Below, piece after piece: positions 50,328 to 59,606 of a stretch of DNA of 64,000 nt (position 1 is its first letter; each line of letters begins with the position of its first letter). Location: the NCBI RefSeq assembly GCF_000211415.1, contig NZ_GL890775.1, positions 453,253-517,252 on the forward strand. Direction: 5' to 3'. The notes below the pieces were generated by a model, which saw nothing but the letters and a program-made list of their open reading frames with translations, had not been told where the DNA came from and searched no databases. This DNA is from Enterobacter mori LMG 25706 (lineage in GTDB: Bacteria; Pseudomonadota; Gammaproteobacteria; Enterobacterales; Enterobacteriaceae). Both the position numbers and the translations under genes were made by a program.

Positions 50328-50374
50328 CGGCCCGTAGGGCGAGGCGAAGCCGAGTCATCCTGCACGACCCACCA
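50328..50374 (+). repeat. REP-like core joined to a duplicated tRNA-Lys 3' end
   Basis: A REP-like core (CCCGTAGGGCGAGGCGAAGCCG) runs directly into ATCCTGCACGACCCACCA (50357-50374), which repeats the last part of the tRNA-Lys gene including CCA. It is a remnant of a third tRNA copy or a duplication junction. Confidence 0.75.
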
Positions 50375-50420
50375 CTTTCCGGTGGTACCGAGTAAAAATC
50401 TTCGAAGTCAGCACCCGAAT

Positions 50421-50496
50421 GGGTCGTTAGCTCAGTTGGTAGAGCAGTTGACTTTTAATCAATTGGTCGCAGGTTCGAATCCTGCACGACCCACCA
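50421..50496 (+). tRNA. tRNA-Lys (anticodon UUU), copy 2
   Basis: Base-for-base identical to copy 1 over 76 bases, with the same TTT anticodon and encoded CCA. It is 147 bases downstream and presumably shares its transcript. A terminator follows within 12 bases. Confidence 0.98.
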
Positions 50497-50506
50497 CTGT
50501 ACAAAC

Positions 50507-50527
50507 GCGCCCTAAAGGCGCCTTTTT
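50507..50527 (+). terminator. Terminator of the tRNA-Lys transcript
   Basis: GCGCC, loop CTAAA, GGCGC, then CTTTTT: a compact rho-independent terminator right after the second tRNA. Confidence 0.88.
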
Positions 50528-50541
50528 GCTATCTGTAGTTT

Positions 50542-50577
50542 CTGTAGGTCGGGTAAGGCGAAGCCGCCACCCGACAA
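50542..50577. repeat. REP-like element upstream of nadA
   Basis: TGTAGGTCGGGTAAGGCGAAGCC followed by GCCACCCGACA: inverted TCGGGT/ACCCGA arms around a GGCGAAGCCGCC core. It belongs to the same general class as the elements at 32860 and 56299. Confidence 0.75.
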
Positions 50578-50627
50578 ATGCTTTCTACACCTATTTCCGG
50601 TGACTTTTCCCCTCAAATTCGCTATCT

Positions 50628-50645
50628 TGTTTAGTATATAAAACA
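50628..50645. promoter_or_regulatory. NadR box at the nadA promoter
   Basis: TGTTTAgtatatAAAACA matches the NadR operator consensus TGTTTA-N6-TAAACA in all but one position. NadR represses de novo NAD synthesis (nadA-pnuC, nadB) when NAD is plentiful. It lies 74 bases before nadA. Confidence 0.8.
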
Positions 50646-50718
50646 CAATTGCCGACCGTTTTGCTATGTTGCGCAAAAGAAAGGCAATATTGTTAAGCCA
50701 GTAAAACGAGAAGCCATT

Positions 50719-51762
50719 ATGAGCGTGATGTTTGATCCTGAAGCCGCAATCTATCCTTTTCCTCCAAAGCCTGTCCCGCTGAGTCAGGATGAAAAACAGT
50801 TCTACCGCGAGAAGATCAAGCGTCTTCTCAAAGAACGAGATGCGGTAATGGTGGCCCATTACTACACCGACCCGGAAATCCAGCAGCTGGCGGAAGAGAC
50901 CGGCGGGTGTATTTCTGACTCACTGGAGATGGCACGCTTCGGTGCAAAACATCCCGCTTCCACGCTGCTGGTCGCTGGCGTGCGCTTTATGGGTGAAACG
51001 GCAAAAATTCTCAGCCCGGAAAAAACTATTCTGATGCCGACGCTCAACGCAGAGTGTTCTCTCGATCTCGGCTGCCCTGTTGAGGAATTCACCGCGTTCT
51101 GCGATGCCCATCCTGACCGCACCGTGGTGGTCTATGCCAATACGTCTGCGGCGGTAAAAGCCCGCGCAGACTGGGTGGTGACCTCCAGCATCGCCGTTGA
51201 ACTGATTGAACATCTGGATAGCCTGGGCGAGAAAATTATCTGGGCGCCTGACCGCCATCTCGGTAATTACGTTCAGAAGCAAACCGGCGCAGATGTTCTC
51301 TGCTGGCAGGGCGCATGTATCGTTCACGACGAATTTAAGACTCAGGCGCTGACGCGTATGAAGGCGCTGTACCCGAAAGCGGCCATTCTGGTGCATCCAG
51401 AGTCGCCTCAGTCGATTGTCGATATGGCCGATGCGGTTGGCTCAACCAGCCAGCTTATCAACGCGGCCAGGACGCTGCCTCACAAGCAGCTTATCGTGGC
51501 TACCGATCGCGGTATCTTTTACAAAATGCAGCAGGCGGTGCCGGAAAAAGAGCTACTCGAAGCGCCAACCGCAGGCGAGGGGGCAACGTGCCGCAGCTGT
51601 GCGCACTGCCCGTGGATGGCGATGAACGGCCTGAAAGCGATTGCCGAAGGGCTCGAGATGTGCGGGGAAGCGCATGAAATTCATGTTGATGCGGCGTTGC
51701 GGGAAGGTGCGTTAATTCCGCTTAACCGCATGCTGGATTTTGCGGCTACACTACGTACTTAA
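50719..51762 (+). CDS. nadA: Quinolinate synthase NadA
   Basis: 347-residue [4Fe-4S] enzyme that condenses iminoaspartate (from NadB) with dihydroxyacetone phosphate to give quinolinate for NAD. The cluster ligands by E. coli numbering, Cys113, Cys200 and Cys297, are all present; the last lies in CRSCAHCPW, which also has Cys291 and Cys294. The three-fold pseudo-repeat of the fold is visible as similar AHYY/VVYAN/VHPESP segments. It is followed by pnuC after 22 bases, under the NadR box. Confidence 0.98.
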   Translation: MSVMFDPEAAIYPFPPKPVPLSQDEKQFYREKIKRLLKERDAVMVAHYYTDPEIQQLAEETGGCISDSLEMARFGAKHPASTLLVAGVRFMGETAKILSPEKTILMPTLNAECSLDLGCPVEEFTAFCDAHPDRTVVVYANTSAAVKARADWVVTSSIAVELIEHLDSLGEKIIWAPDRHLGNYVQKQTGADVLCWQGACIVHDEFKTQALTRMKALYPKAAILVHPESPQSIVDMADAVGSTSQLINAARTLPHKQLIVATDRGIFYKMQQAVPEKELLEAPTAGEGATCRSCAHCPWMAMNGLKAIAEGLEMCGEAHEIHVDAALREGALIPLNRMLDFAATLRT

Positions 51763-51784
51763 CTTATTCAGAACCGGGGAAAAG

Positions 51785-52504
51785 ATGGATTTTTTTAGCA
51801 CGCAAAACATTTTGGTTCATATACCGATTGGTGCGGGTGGCTATGACCTGTCATGGATTGAAGCCGTTGGCACGCTGGCGGGGTTACTCTGTATTTGGCT
51901 GGCGAGCCTGGAGAAGATCAGCAATTACGCGTTCGGGCTGATTAACGTCACGCTGTTTGCGATTATCTTCTTCCAGATCCAGCTCTACGCCAGCCTGCTA
52001 TTGCAGCTTTTTTTCTTTGCCGCCAATATTTACGGCTGGTACGCGTGGTCGCGTCAAAACAGCCAGCAGGAAGCCGAGCTGCAGATCCGCTGGCTGCCGC
52101 TGCCGAAAGCCATCGCCTGGCTTGTCGCCTGCGTGGCGGCCATTGGTTTGATGACCGTTTATATCAACCCGGTGTTTGCGTTTCTGACGCGCGTTGCTGT
52201 TTCGGTCATGTCCGGACTCGGTTTGAGCGTCACGATGCCTGAACTCCAGCCGGATGCCTTCCCATTCTGGGATTCCTGCATGATGGTGCTGTCGATTGCG
52301 GCGATGATCCTGATGACCCGAAAATATGTCGAGAACTGGCTGCTGTGGGTCATCATCAATGTCATTAGCGTGGTGATTTTCGCCCTGCAGGGCGTCTATG
52401 CCATGTCGCTGGAATATCTGCTGCTAACCTTCATTGCCCTGAACGGCAGCCGTATGTGGATTAACAGCGCGCGTGAGCGAGGCTCTCGCGCGCTTTCCCA
52501 CTAA
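51785..52504 (+). CDS. pnuC: Nicotinamide riboside transporter PnuC
   Basis: 239-residue membrane protein with seven to eight helices, importing nicotinamide riboside for NAD salvage. The family segments [24 protein letters not shown] (aromatic, substrate-site region) and [15 protein letters not shown] are conserved. The ATG at 51785 follows GGGGAAAAG; an upstream in-frame TTG at 51740 lies inside nadA and has no ribosome site. It converges on zitB with stop codons overlapping. Confidence 0.96.
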   Translation: MDFFSTQNILVHIPIGAGGYDLSWIEAVGTLAGLLCIWLASLEKISNYAFGLINVTLFAIIFFQIQLYASLLLQLFFFAANIYGWYAWSRQNSQQEAELQIRWLPLPKAIAWLVACVAAIGLMTVYINPVFAFLTRVAVSVMSGLGLSVTMPELQPDAFPFWDSCMMVLSIAAMILMTRKYVENWLLWVIINVISVVIFALQGVYAMSLEYLLLTFIALNGSRMWINSARERGSRALSH

Positions 52505-53436
52505 TTGTGATGATGTGAATGGCCGGACTGCGCCTCGTTCAGGTGGCAGTCTGGCCCGCTACAGGGCTGATACTCCATCTGGATCGTTGAATGGGCAATC
52601 TCATAGTGATGTTCCAGAAAATGCTGGATACGTTCGAGCAGCGCGTCGTGATCGTGGGGTGGGATCACCTGAACGTGCAGCGTCATGACCGGCTTTTCTC
52701 CTACCAGCCACACGTGAACGTGGTGGACGTTTCGCACCTCCGGAATCGAGCGGCTCAGATTTCGTCTCAGCTCACCAATGTCAATTGACGTGGGGGCACC
52801 TTCCAGCAACTCATTGACGCTCTCTTTCAACAGCCGCCAGGCGCTGCGTAGCACCAGACAGGAGACGAGCACCGAAAGAATCGGGTCGATGGGTGTCCAT
52901 CCCGTCCCGAGAATAATCAGCGCAGCCACAATCGCCCCAACGGAGCCGAGCAGATCCCCCAGAACATGCAATGCCGCGGCACGCACATTGAGATTCTTTT
53001 CCCCGCTGCCGCGATGCAAAATCCAGAACGCCAGAATATTGGCTATCAGACCCGCTATTGCGATGACCATCATGGTGGTTCCGGCGACGGGCTGCGGGTG
53101 TCTGAAGCGCTGAACGGCTTCCCAGACGATCAGGATGGTAATTACCACCAGCGCAATTGCGTTAACGAAAGCGGCAAGCGTAGTGAGCCTGAGCCAGCCA
53201 AACGTGTGGCGAGCATTGGGTGGACGGCGTGAGAACTGGACGGCGAGCAGAGCAAACAGCAGGGCAGCCGCATCGGTAAGCATATGTCCCGCATCTGCCA
53301 ACAGGGCCAGAGAACCTGAGATTATCCCCCCAATGACCTCGATAACCATAAACGTTGCCGTGACGCCAAACGCCAACAGCAGCCGTTTGGCATTCTCATC
53401 GCCGGAGGTGGGGGAAGGGGAGTGTGTGTGTGCCAT
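52501..53436 (-). CDS. zitB: ZitB, zinc efflux transporter (cation diffusion facilitator)
   Basis: 311 residues with six membrane helices and a C-terminal cytosolic domain. Zinc-site residues lie in [19 protein letters not shown] (helix 2) and in [14 protein letters not shown] (helix 5), the HxxxD pattern that selects Zn/Cd. The termini are His-rich (MAHTHSPS; ending GHSHHHN). It pumps zinc out in exchange for protons. Its stop codon overlaps that of pnuC by three bases. Confidence 0.96.
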   Translation of the reverse strand: MAHTHSPSPTSGDENAKRLLLAFGVTATFMVIEVIGGIISGSLALLADAGHMLTDAAALLFALLAVQFSRRPPNARHTFGWLRLTTLAAFVNAIALVVITILIVWEAVQRFRHPQPVAGTTMMVIAIAGLIANILAFWILHRGSGEKNLNVRAAALHVLGDLLGSVGAIVAALIILGTGWTPIDPILSVLVSCLVLRSAWRLLKESVNELLEGAPTSIDIGELRRNLSRSIPEVRNVHHVHVWLVGEKPVMTLHVQVIPPHDHDALLERIQHFLEHHYEIAHSTIQMEYQPCSGPDCHLNEAQSGHSHHHN

Positions 53437-53492
53437 GTCATCTTTCCTGATTTGTTATTATTTTTAGTGTAGCGTTTTTAAGAGCTTAAATA

Positions 53493-53520
53493 AAAAAGGA
53501 GAGCACGCGCTCTCCTTTAT
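53493..53520 (-). terminator. Terminator after ybgS
   Basis: On the minus strand AAAGGAGAG, a short loop and CTCTCCTTTTTTA make a strong stem with a T run, 16 bases beyond the ybgS stop. Confidence 0.88.
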
Positions 53521-53535
53521 TCAGATTACTCAGCG

Positions 53536-53916
53536 TTACTGCGTGGTACCGTCAGTTTTGGTATCCGCATCACTGCCGACTTTGTCATTTGGATCCGGAC
53601 AGCGGCCGTCTTTACACATGGAGTTTTTGTGCACTTCATCTTTGGTCATGCCGTCGTGATTCATCGTGCCGGAATCCGTACCATTGGGATGTAGCATGGT
53701 GCCGCCGGTTTGGGTATTTCCGGAATTGATCTGGCTGTTATCGACATTATTTGGCGCGATGTTTTGTTTAGCATCAGGGGCGACCTGGCCAGCAGCGGCG
53801 GCTGCATTAGCATCGCCGTTGCTGTCTGATGAGCCCGTGTCAGCGGCCAGGACGCTACCGCTTGCCAGGGTGAGTGTGGCGGTCAGAAAGAGAGTTGCCA
53901 GTTTCGTCATTTTCAT
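53536..53916 (-). CDS. ybgS: YbgS, small exported protein of unknown function
   Basis: 126 residues, the E. coli length. A Sec signal peptide ([24 protein letters not shown]) precedes a low-complexity, Asn/Asp/Gly/Thr-rich mature part with one [11 protein letters not shown] motif, a possible disulfide. Described as a homeobox-like protein in some databases, which the sequence does not support. A second ATG at 53916 was chosen over 53919 for spacing to AGGAG. Unknown role; stress-related expression has been reported in E. coli. Confidence 0.9.
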   Translation of the reverse strand: MKMTKLATLFLTATLTLASGSVLAADTGSSDSNGDANAAAAAGQVAPDAKQNIAPNNVDNSQINSGNTQTGGTMLHPNGTDSGTMNHDGMTKDEVHKNSMCKDGRCPDPNDKVGSDADTKTDGTTQ

Positions 53917-54220
53917 CATGCTGCTCCTGTTCTTTTCGTTACGCTGGATAACATTCTCCAACAGTGCATCGTGTTCAAAGGCGAAAGATTCCAGCATACG
54001 GACTTACGTCAGTATGGAATCGTGTTTAATCACACAAAAATGGTTGTTACAGTTAAAAAGCTTAGGTTAGATCTCATTTTTCGCTATTTTGTGGCGATTT
54101 TTAGGCGAATTCCAGGAATTATCTGCGCGAAGTGTAAAAGCCCGTTTACACTTCCTGGCCGACAAGTTAGATTGAAAGCATTGCTTTCACTACTAAAGAT
54201 ATGGCAGAGCCGGAAAGAAG
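53917..54220. promoter_or_regulatory. Divergent ybgS/aroG gap with TyrR box
   Basis: 304 bases. TGTAAAAGCCCGTTTACA at 54133-54150 is a perfect TyrR strong box (TGTAAA-N6-TTTACA), 71 bases before aroG; TyrR with phenylalanine or tryptophan represses aroG in E. coli. TTGCTTTCAC near 54181 may belong to the transcribed leader. The ybgS half (53917-54100) shows no further gene. Confidence 0.85.
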
Positions 54221-55273
54221 ATGAATTATCAGAACGACGATTTACGTATTAAAGAGATCAATGAGTTATTACCTCCTGTAGCACTCCTTGAAAAATTCCC
54301 CGCCACTGAAAATGCTGCAAATACGGTGTCTCATGCCCGCAAAGCGATCCACAAGATCCTGAAAGGCAGCGACGATCGTCTTCTGGTGGTGATTGGCCCG
54401 TGCTCTATTCACGACCCTGCGGCCGCGAAAGAGTATGCTGCCCGCCTGCTCACCTTGCGTGAAGAGCTGAAAGGCGAGCTGGAAATCGTGATGCGCGTCT
54501 ATTTTGAAAAACCGCGCACCACCGTGGGCTGGAAAGGGCTGATTAACGATCCGCATATGGATAACAGCTTCCAGATCAACGACGGTCTGCGCATTGCCCG
54601 CAAGCTGCTGCTGGAAATCAACGACAGCGGCCTACCTGCCGCGGGTGAGTTCCTGGACATGATTACGCCACAATACCTGGCAGACCTGATGAGCTGGGGC
54701 GCAATTGGTGCCCGCACCACGGAATCTCAGGTTCACCGCGAGCTGGCGTCCGGCCTCTCTTGTCCGGTTGGCTTTAAAAACGGCACTGACGGCACCATTA
54801 AGGTGGCTATCGACGCCATTAACGCAGCGGGCGCGCCACACTGCTTCCTCTCCGTGACCAAATGGGGTCATTCCGCCATCGTGAATACCAGCGGTAACGG
54901 CGACTGCCATATCATTCTGCGCGGCGGCAAAGAGCCAAACTACAGCGCAAAACACGTTGCGGAAGTGAAAGTCGGGCTGGAAAAAGCCGGACTGTCGCCG
55001 CAGGTGATGATCGACTTCAGCCACGCCAACTCCAGCAAGCAGTTTAAAAAGCAGATGGAAGTGGGGGCAGACGTTTGCCAGCAGATCGCCAGCGGTGAGA
55101 AAGCGGTGATCGGGGTGATGATTGAAAGCCATCTGGTTGAAGGTAACCAGAATCTGGAAGGCAGTGAACCGCTGGTTTACGGTAAGAGCGTCACCGATGC
55201 CTGTATTGGCTGGGACGATACCGATGCCATCCTGCGTCAGCTGGCGAATGCGGTAAAAGCGCGTCGCGGCTGA
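54221..55273 (+). CDS. aroG: DAHP synthase, phenylalanine-sensitive isozyme AroG
   Basis: Joins phosphoenolpyruvate and erythrose-4-phosphate in the first step of aromatic synthesis. 350 residues. Metal and substrate motifs include VIGPCSIHDP (Cys61 region), the PEP-binding PRTTVGWKG and GARTTESQVHRELASG, and IDFSHANSSKQ. The isozyme call rests on position between ybgS and gpmA and on the TyrR box; product inhibition by Phe is inferred from that. Downstream it shares a two-way terminator with gpmA. Confidence 0.96.
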   Translation: MNYQNDDLRIKEINELLPPVALLEKFPATENAANTVSHARKAIHKILKGSDDRLLVVIGPCSIHDPAAAKEYAARLLTLREELKGELEIVMRVYFEKPRTTVGWKGLINDPHMDNSFQINDGLRIARKLLLEINDSGLPAAGEFLDMITPQYLADLMSWGAIGARTTESQVHRELASGLSCPVGFKNGTDGTIKVAIDAINAAGAPHCFLSVTKWGHSAIVNTSGNGDCHIILRGGKEPNYSAKHVAEVKVGLEKAGLSPQVMIDFSHANSSKQFKKQMEVGADVCQQIASGEKAVIGVMIESHLVEGNQNLEGSEPLVYGKSVTDACIGWDDTDAILRQLANAVKARRG

Positions 55274-55290
55274 GTCCTCAGGCACAAATA

Positions 55291-55320
55291 AAAAAGCGCG
55301 GAAGGCTCCGCGCTTTTTTT
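55291..55320. terminator. Bidirectional terminator between aroG and gpmA
   Basis: AAAAAGCGCGGA and TCCGCGCTTTTTTT pair around AGGC, with A and T runs at both ends. Confidence 0.93.
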
Positions 55321-55334
55321 ATGCCTTGCGAAAA

Positions 55335-56087
55335 TTACTTCGCTTTACCCTGGTTCGCGACAGCCGCTGCTTTCGCTGCGATCTCGTCCGCGTTACCCAG
55401 ATAGTAATGTTTGATTGGTTTGCAGTTTTCGTCGAACTCATACACCAGCGGTACGCCAGTTGGGATGTTCAGCTCGAGGATTTCGTCTTCACCCATGTTG
55501 TCCAGGTATTTCACCAGCGCACGCAGGGAGTTACCGTGAGCGGCGATGATCACGCGCTCACCGCTTTTCAGGCGTGGCAGAATGGTTTCATTCCAGTAAG
55601 GCACAACGCGGTCGATGGTCAGCGCCAGGCTTTCAGTTTGTGGCAGTTCTGCGTCGGTCAGTTTAGCGTAACGTGGGTCGTGACCCGGGTAGCGCTCGTC
55701 ATCTTTGGTCAGCTCAGGCGGGGTTACCGCGAAGCCGCGACGCCACTGTTTAACCTGCTCGTCGCCATATTTCTCAGCGGTTTCCGCTTTGTTCAGACCC
55801 TGCAGCGCACCGTAGTGACGCTCGTTCAGTTTCCAGGATTTCTCAACCGGCAGCCAGGCCTGATCCAGTTCGTCCAGCACGTTCCACAGGGTGTCGATGG
55901 CACGTTTCAGCACAGAGGTGTAAGCAAAATCAAAGGTGAAGCCTTCATCCTTCAGCAGTTTACCTGCCGCTTTGGCTTCGCTTACGCCTTTCTCAGACAG
56001 ATCAACGTCGTACCAACCGGTGAAGCGGTTTTCGTTGTTCCACTGGCTTTCGCCGTGGCGCACCAGAACCAGCTTAGTTACAGCCAT
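55335..56087 (-). CDS. gpmA: 2,3-bisphosphoglycerate-dependent phosphoglycerate mutase GpmA
   Basis: Glycolytic enzyme, 250 residues as in E. coli. The phosphorylated histidine is His11 in [11 protein letters not shown], and the second active-site His is in [17 protein letters not shown]. The catalytic Glu lies in [12 protein letters not shown]. The start at 56087 ([13 protein letters not shown]) follows GAGGAG; an in-frame start 12 codons upstream has no such site. A Fur-like box lies about 30 bases upstream. Confidence 0.98.
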   Translation of the reverse strand: MAVTKLVLVRHGESQWNNENRFTGWYDVDLSEKGVSEAKAAGKLLKDEGFTFDFAYTSVLKRAIDTLWNVLDELDQAWLPVEKSWKLNERHYGALQGLNKAETAEKYGDEQVKQWRRGFAVTPPELTKDDERYPGHDPRYAKLTDAELPQTESLALTIDRVVPYWNETILPRLKSGERVIIAAHGNSLRALVKYLDNMGEDEILELNIPTGVPLVYEFDENCKPIKHYYLGNADEIAAKAAAVANQGKAK

Positions 56088-56115
56088 ATCGTACTCCTCA
56101 TAAGCTTTATTGAAT

Positions 56116-56134
56116 GATAACAATTCTCATTATA
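56116..56134. promoter_or_regulatory. Fur-like box upstream of gpmA
   Basis: GATAACAATTCTCATTATA agrees with the 19-base Fur consensus at 14 positions. It lies 29-47 bases before the gpmA start. gpmA has been reported as iron-Fur responsive in E. coli; strength here is unproven. Confidence 0.6.
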
Positions 56135-56264
56135 TTGCCGTGGACGTGCCAGCAGCAACGCTTAACCCTAACCATAGCGAAAATAGTCTCTGAGTGTAAG
56201 ATGCTTGTGAATCCAGGGTTATGATTTTGTCTGCGATCGGCGGTATTTTCAGCAAGACGAGCAG

Positions 56265-56288
56265 AAAAAAGCCCTCGCTGTGAGGGCT
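56265..56288 (-). terminator. Terminator of the gal operon
   Basis: On the minus strand AGCCCTC, a 5-base loop, GAGGGCT and a run of six T follow galM, beyond the REP-like element at 56299-56361. Confidence 0.88.
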
Positions 56289-56298
56289 GACATTTTTT

Positions 56299-56361
56299 GC
56301 CGAATGGTGCTTCGCTTATCCGGCCTACCCGTAGGCCCGTGCAAGCGTAGCGCCGCCGGCA
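56299..56361. repeat. REP-like element between galM and its terminator
   Basis: GCCGAATGGTGCTTCGCTTATCCGGC core, a central TAC-GTA palindrome (CCTACCCGTAGG), and a second inverted arm with GCAAGCGTAGCGCCGCCGGC. Two REP arms facing each other form a BIME-like unit. Its end directly abuts the galM stop codon. Confidence 0.85.
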
Positions 56362-57405
56362 TTAAGCGCGCGGAGTGAAATGATACTCTGTGACGCTAAC
56401 GTACTCTTCGCCGGGGCGCAGCACGCAGTCCGGCTGCGACCATTCCGGATGATTCGGGCTGTCGGGCAGGAACTCGCTTTCCAGCGCCAGCCCTTGCCAG
56501 TCGCTGTACTCCTCGTGCTCGCGCGCCGTCGTGCCGCCGAGGTAGTTGCCTGAATAGAACTGCAGGGCAGGGGCGGTGGTGTAGACCGTCATCTGCAGTT
56601 TCTCATCCGCAGACCAGACCTGTGCGGCAGGTTGTTTCACATCACCTTTGGCCTGCAGCAGGAAAGCGTGGTCGTAACCTTTCACCTTGCGCTGATCGTC
56701 ATCGCTCAGGAAATCCTGGGCGATAGTTTTCACGCTGCGGAAGTCAAAGCTGGTCCCGCTCACCTCTTTCAGCCCCTGATAAGGAATACCCATCTCATCA
56801 ACCGGCAGATATTCATCCGCCAGGATCTGTAGCCTGTGGTTACGCACGTCGCACTGGTTACCGTCCAGGTTGAAGTATGCATGGTTAGTCAGGTTAACCG
56901 GACACGGCTTGTCGATCGTCGCACGGTATTCAATGGCGATACGGTTGTCGTCGGTCAGCGTAAAGCGCGCAGAAGCGATAAGGTTCCCCGGGAAGCCCTG
57001 ATCGCCATCAGGTGAATCCAGCGAGAGCAGCACTTCCCCGTCGTTTTGACGAACAATCTTCCAGCGGCGTTTATCAAATCCGTCCGGTCCGCCGTGCAGC
57101 TGGTTCTCACCCTGGCTTGGCAGCAGGGTGTACTGCACACCGTCGAGTTCAAAACGGCTCTTCGCGATACGGTTAGCATAGCGCCCAACGGACGCGCCCA
57201 GATAGGCGGACTGATTAATATACTGCTCAGGCGAGGCGCAGCCGAGCAGAGTCTCGCGTACGCTGCCGTCCGGCATCGGTACGCGGGCAGAAAGAAGGGT
57301 TGCACCCCAGTCCATCAGCGTAACGACCATCCCCGCGCTGTTGCGCAGGGTTAACAGGCGATACGGCAGACCATCCGGTGCAAGGGTGGGTGTTTCGTTT
57401 AGCAC
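56362..57405 (-). CDS. galM: Aldose 1-epimerase (galactose mutarotase) GalM
   Basis: Interconverts beta- and alpha-galactose so GalK can use it. 347 residues (E. coli 346). The active site includes [15 protein letters not shown], the catalytic His in [11 protein letters not shown], and a catalytic Glu near [18 protein letters not shown]. It overlaps galK by 7 bases and is last in the gal operon. Confidence 0.97.
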   Translation of the reverse strand: MLNETPTLAPDGLPYRLLTLRNSAGMVVTLMDWGATLLSARVPMPDGSVRETLLGCASPEQYINQSAYLGASVGRYANRIAKSRFELDGVQYTLLPSQGENQLHGGPDGFDKRRWKIVRQNDGEVLLSLDSPDGDQGFPGNLIASARFTLTDDNRIAIEYRATIDKPCPVNLTNHAYFNLDGNQCDVRNHRLQILADEYLPVDEMGIPYQGLKEVSGTSFDFRSVKTIAQDFLSDDDQRKVKGYDHAFLLQAKGDVKQPAAQVWSADEKLQMTVYTTAPALQFYSGNYLGGTTAREHEEYSDWQGLALESEFLPDSPNHPEWSQPDCVLRPGEEYVSVTEYHFTPRA

Positions 57406-58547
57406 TGTCCGGCTCCTTGTGATGCTTTACAAACATAGAAGGTTTCTTTGATACCCGTTTTTGCTTCGTACTGCTTCGCCACGGCGTCCTGTACGGCAGG
57501 GACCAGCTCTTCAGGCACCAGCGCAACGATGCAGCCGCCAAAACCGCCGCCCGTCATGCGCACGCCGCCTTTGTCGCCTATGGTGGCTTTGACGATGTCC
57601 ACCAGGGTGTCGATCTGCGGAACGGTGATTTCAAAATCATCGCGCATGGAGGCGTGAGATTCCGCCATCAGCTCACCCATGCGTTTCAGATCGCCTTTCG
57701 CCAGTGCGGACGCGGCTTCAACGGTACGGGCATTTTCCGTCAGCACGTGACGAACGCGTTTGGCGACAATCGGATCCAGCTCATGCGCCACTTTGTTAAA
57801 TTCATTGAGCGTGACGTCGCGCAGGGCTGGCTGCTGGAAGAAGCGGGCGCCGGTTTCGCACTGCTCGCGGCGGGCGTTGTACTCGCTGCCCACCAGCGTG
57901 CGTTTGAAGTTGCTGTTGATAATCACCACGGCCGCGCCTTTTGGCAGGGGAACGGCTTTGGTGCCAAGCGAACGGCAGTCGATCAGCAGAGCGTGCTCTT
58001 TTTTGCCCAGCGCGGAGATCAGCTGGTCCATGATGCCGCAGTTACAGCCCACGAACTGGTTTTCCGCTTCCTGACCGTTCAGGGCGATTTGCGCGCCATC
58101 CAGCGGCAGATGATAAAGCTGCTGGAACACGGTTCCCACGGCGACTTCCAAAGACGCAGAGGAGCTTAAGCCCCCACCCTGCGGCACGTTGCCGCTGATC
58201 ACTAAATCCGCACCGCCAACGTTTTTGTTACGCTTCTGCAGATGCTTCACCACGCCGCGCACGTAATTAGACCACTGCTGGCTGTCGTGCGTCACAATCG
58301 GGGCATCGAGGGAAAATTCGTCCGTCTCATTACCGTAATCTGCCGCAATCACGCGGACTTTACGGTCGTCGCGCTTCGCGCAGCTGATGACGGTCTGGTA
58401 ATCGATGGCGCACGGCAGCACGAAACCGTCGTTATAGTCGGTGTGTTCACCGATCAGGTTAACGCGGCCAGGCGCCTGGATAACGTGGGTGGCAGGGTAG
58501 CCAAATTTCTCAGCAAACAGGGATTGTGTTTTATCTTTCAGACTCAT
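57399..58547 (-). CDS. galK: Galactokinase GalK
   Basis: GHMP kinase, 382 residues, as in E. coli. Family signatures are [20 protein letters not shown] near the N-terminus (galactose binding), the ATP loop [15 protein letters not shown], and [13 protein letters not shown] near the C-terminus. It phosphorylates galactose at C1. It lies 3 bases after galT and overlaps galM. Confidence 0.98.
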   Translation of the reverse strand: MSLKDKTQSLFAEKFGYPATHVIQAPGRVNLIGEHTDYNDGFVLPCAIDYQTVISCAKRDDRKVRVIAADYGNETDEFSLDAPIVTHDSQQWSNYVRGVVKHLQKRNKNVGGADLVISGNVPQGGGLSSSASLEVAVGTVFQQLYHLPLDGAQIALNGQEAENQFVGCNCGIMDQLISALGKKEHALLIDCRSLGTKAVPLPKGAAVVIINSNFKRTLVGSEYNARREQCETGARFFQQPALRDVTLNEFNKVAHELDPIVAKRVRHVLTENARTVEAASALAKGDLKRMGELMAESHASMRDDFEITVPQIDTLVDIVKATIGDKGGVRMTGGGFGGCIVALVPEELVPAVQDAVAKQYEAKTGIKETFYVCKASQGAGQC

Positions 58548-58550
58548 TTT

Positions 58551-59597
58551 TTAGACTCCTGATTCGCGATAATGGACGTCGCTAACGGCACACAGACGTT
58601 CTGCCGCCTGTTCCGCCGTCAGGTCACGCTGGGTTTCCGCCAGCATTTCATAGCCCACCATAAATTTACGCACCGTCGCAGAGCGCAGCAGCGGCGGATA
58701 GAAATGGGCGTGGAGCTGCCAGTGTTGATTCTCTTCGCCGTTAAACGGGGCGCCGTGCCAGCCCATGGAGTACGGGAAGGAGCACTGGAAGAGGTTGTCG
58801 TAACGGCTGGTCAGCTTTTTCAGCGCCAGGGCAAGGTCGTCACGCTGCGCCTCGCTGAGATCGGTAATGCGCTTCACGTGCGCTTTCGGCAGCAGCAGCG
58901 TTTCAAACGGCCACGCGGCCCAGTAAGGGACAACGGCCAGCCAATGTTCGGTTTCCACCACGGTGCGGCTGCCGTCGGCCAGCTCGCGCTGCGTGTAATC
59001 CACCAGCATCGGGGAACCGTTTTCCGAGTAATATGCTTTCTGCAGACGGTCTTCACGCTCGGCTTCGTTGGGCAGGAAGCTGTTCGCCCAGATCTGGCCG
59101 TGCGGGTGCGGGTTAGAGCAACCCATCGCCGCGCCTTTGTTTTCAAACACCTGCACCCACGGATAGCTCTGCCCCAGCTCTGCGGTTTGCGCCTGCCAGG
59201 TGCTGACCACCTCTTTCAGTGCGTCCACGCTCAGCTCCGGCAGCGTTTTGCTGTGATCGGGCGAGAAGCAGATCACGCGGCTGGTCCCGCGCGCGCTTTC
59301 GCAGCGCATCAGCGAATCGTGGCTTTCCGGCGCGTCCGGGGTGTCGGTCATCAGGGCGGCAAAATCGTTGGTGAACACGAAGGTGCCTTTGTAGTCCGGG
59401 TTTTTATCCCCGGTGACGCGCGTGTTGCCCGGACAGAGGAAGCAGTCCGGGTCGTGCTGTGGCAGCGTCTGTTTTGCAGGCGTCTCCTGCGCCCCCTGCC
59501 AGGGGCGCTTGGCGCGATGCGGAGAGACCAAAATCCATTGCCCGCTTAGCGGGTTAAAACGACGATGCGGGTGATCGACGGGATTAAATTGCGTCAT
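58551..59597 (-). CDS. galT: Galactose-1-phosphate uridylyltransferase GalT
   Basis: 348 residues, HIT superfamily. The nucleotidylated His166 is in NPHPHGQIW (with His164). Zinc ligands Cys52 and Cys55 are in DCFLCPG. It exchanges UMP between UDP-glucose and galactose-1-phosphate, releasing glucose-1-phosphate for Pgm. Confidence 0.98.
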   Translation of the reverse strand: MTQFNPVDHPHRRFNPLSGQWILVSPHRAKRPWQGAQETPAKQTLPQHDPDCFLCPGNTRVTGDKNPDYKGTFVFTNDFAALMTDTPDAPESHDSLMRCESARGTSRVICFSPDHSKTLPELSVDALKEVVSTWQAQTAELGQSYPWVQVFENKGAAMGCSNPHPHGQIWANSFLPNEAEREDRLQKAYYSENGSPMLVDYTQRELADGSRTVVETEHWLAVVPYWAAWPFETLLLPKAHVKRITDLSEAQRDDLALALKKLTSRYDNLFQCSFPYSMGWHGAPFNGEENQHWQLHAHFYPPLLRSATVRKFMVGYEMLAETQRDLTAEQAAERLCAVSDVHYRESGV

Positions 59598-59606
59598 GAC
59601 GGATCC

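Noticed and set aside
50276-50374. Integrated element attachment pair bounded by tRNA-Lys sequences
   Set aside because: The interval between the tRNA and its partial copy is under 100 bases and holds no integrase or cargo; a deletion or duplication scar is simpler.
53536-53916. Homeobox-like label for ybgS
   Set aside because: The product has a signal peptide and a low-complexity exported part, not a homeodomain.
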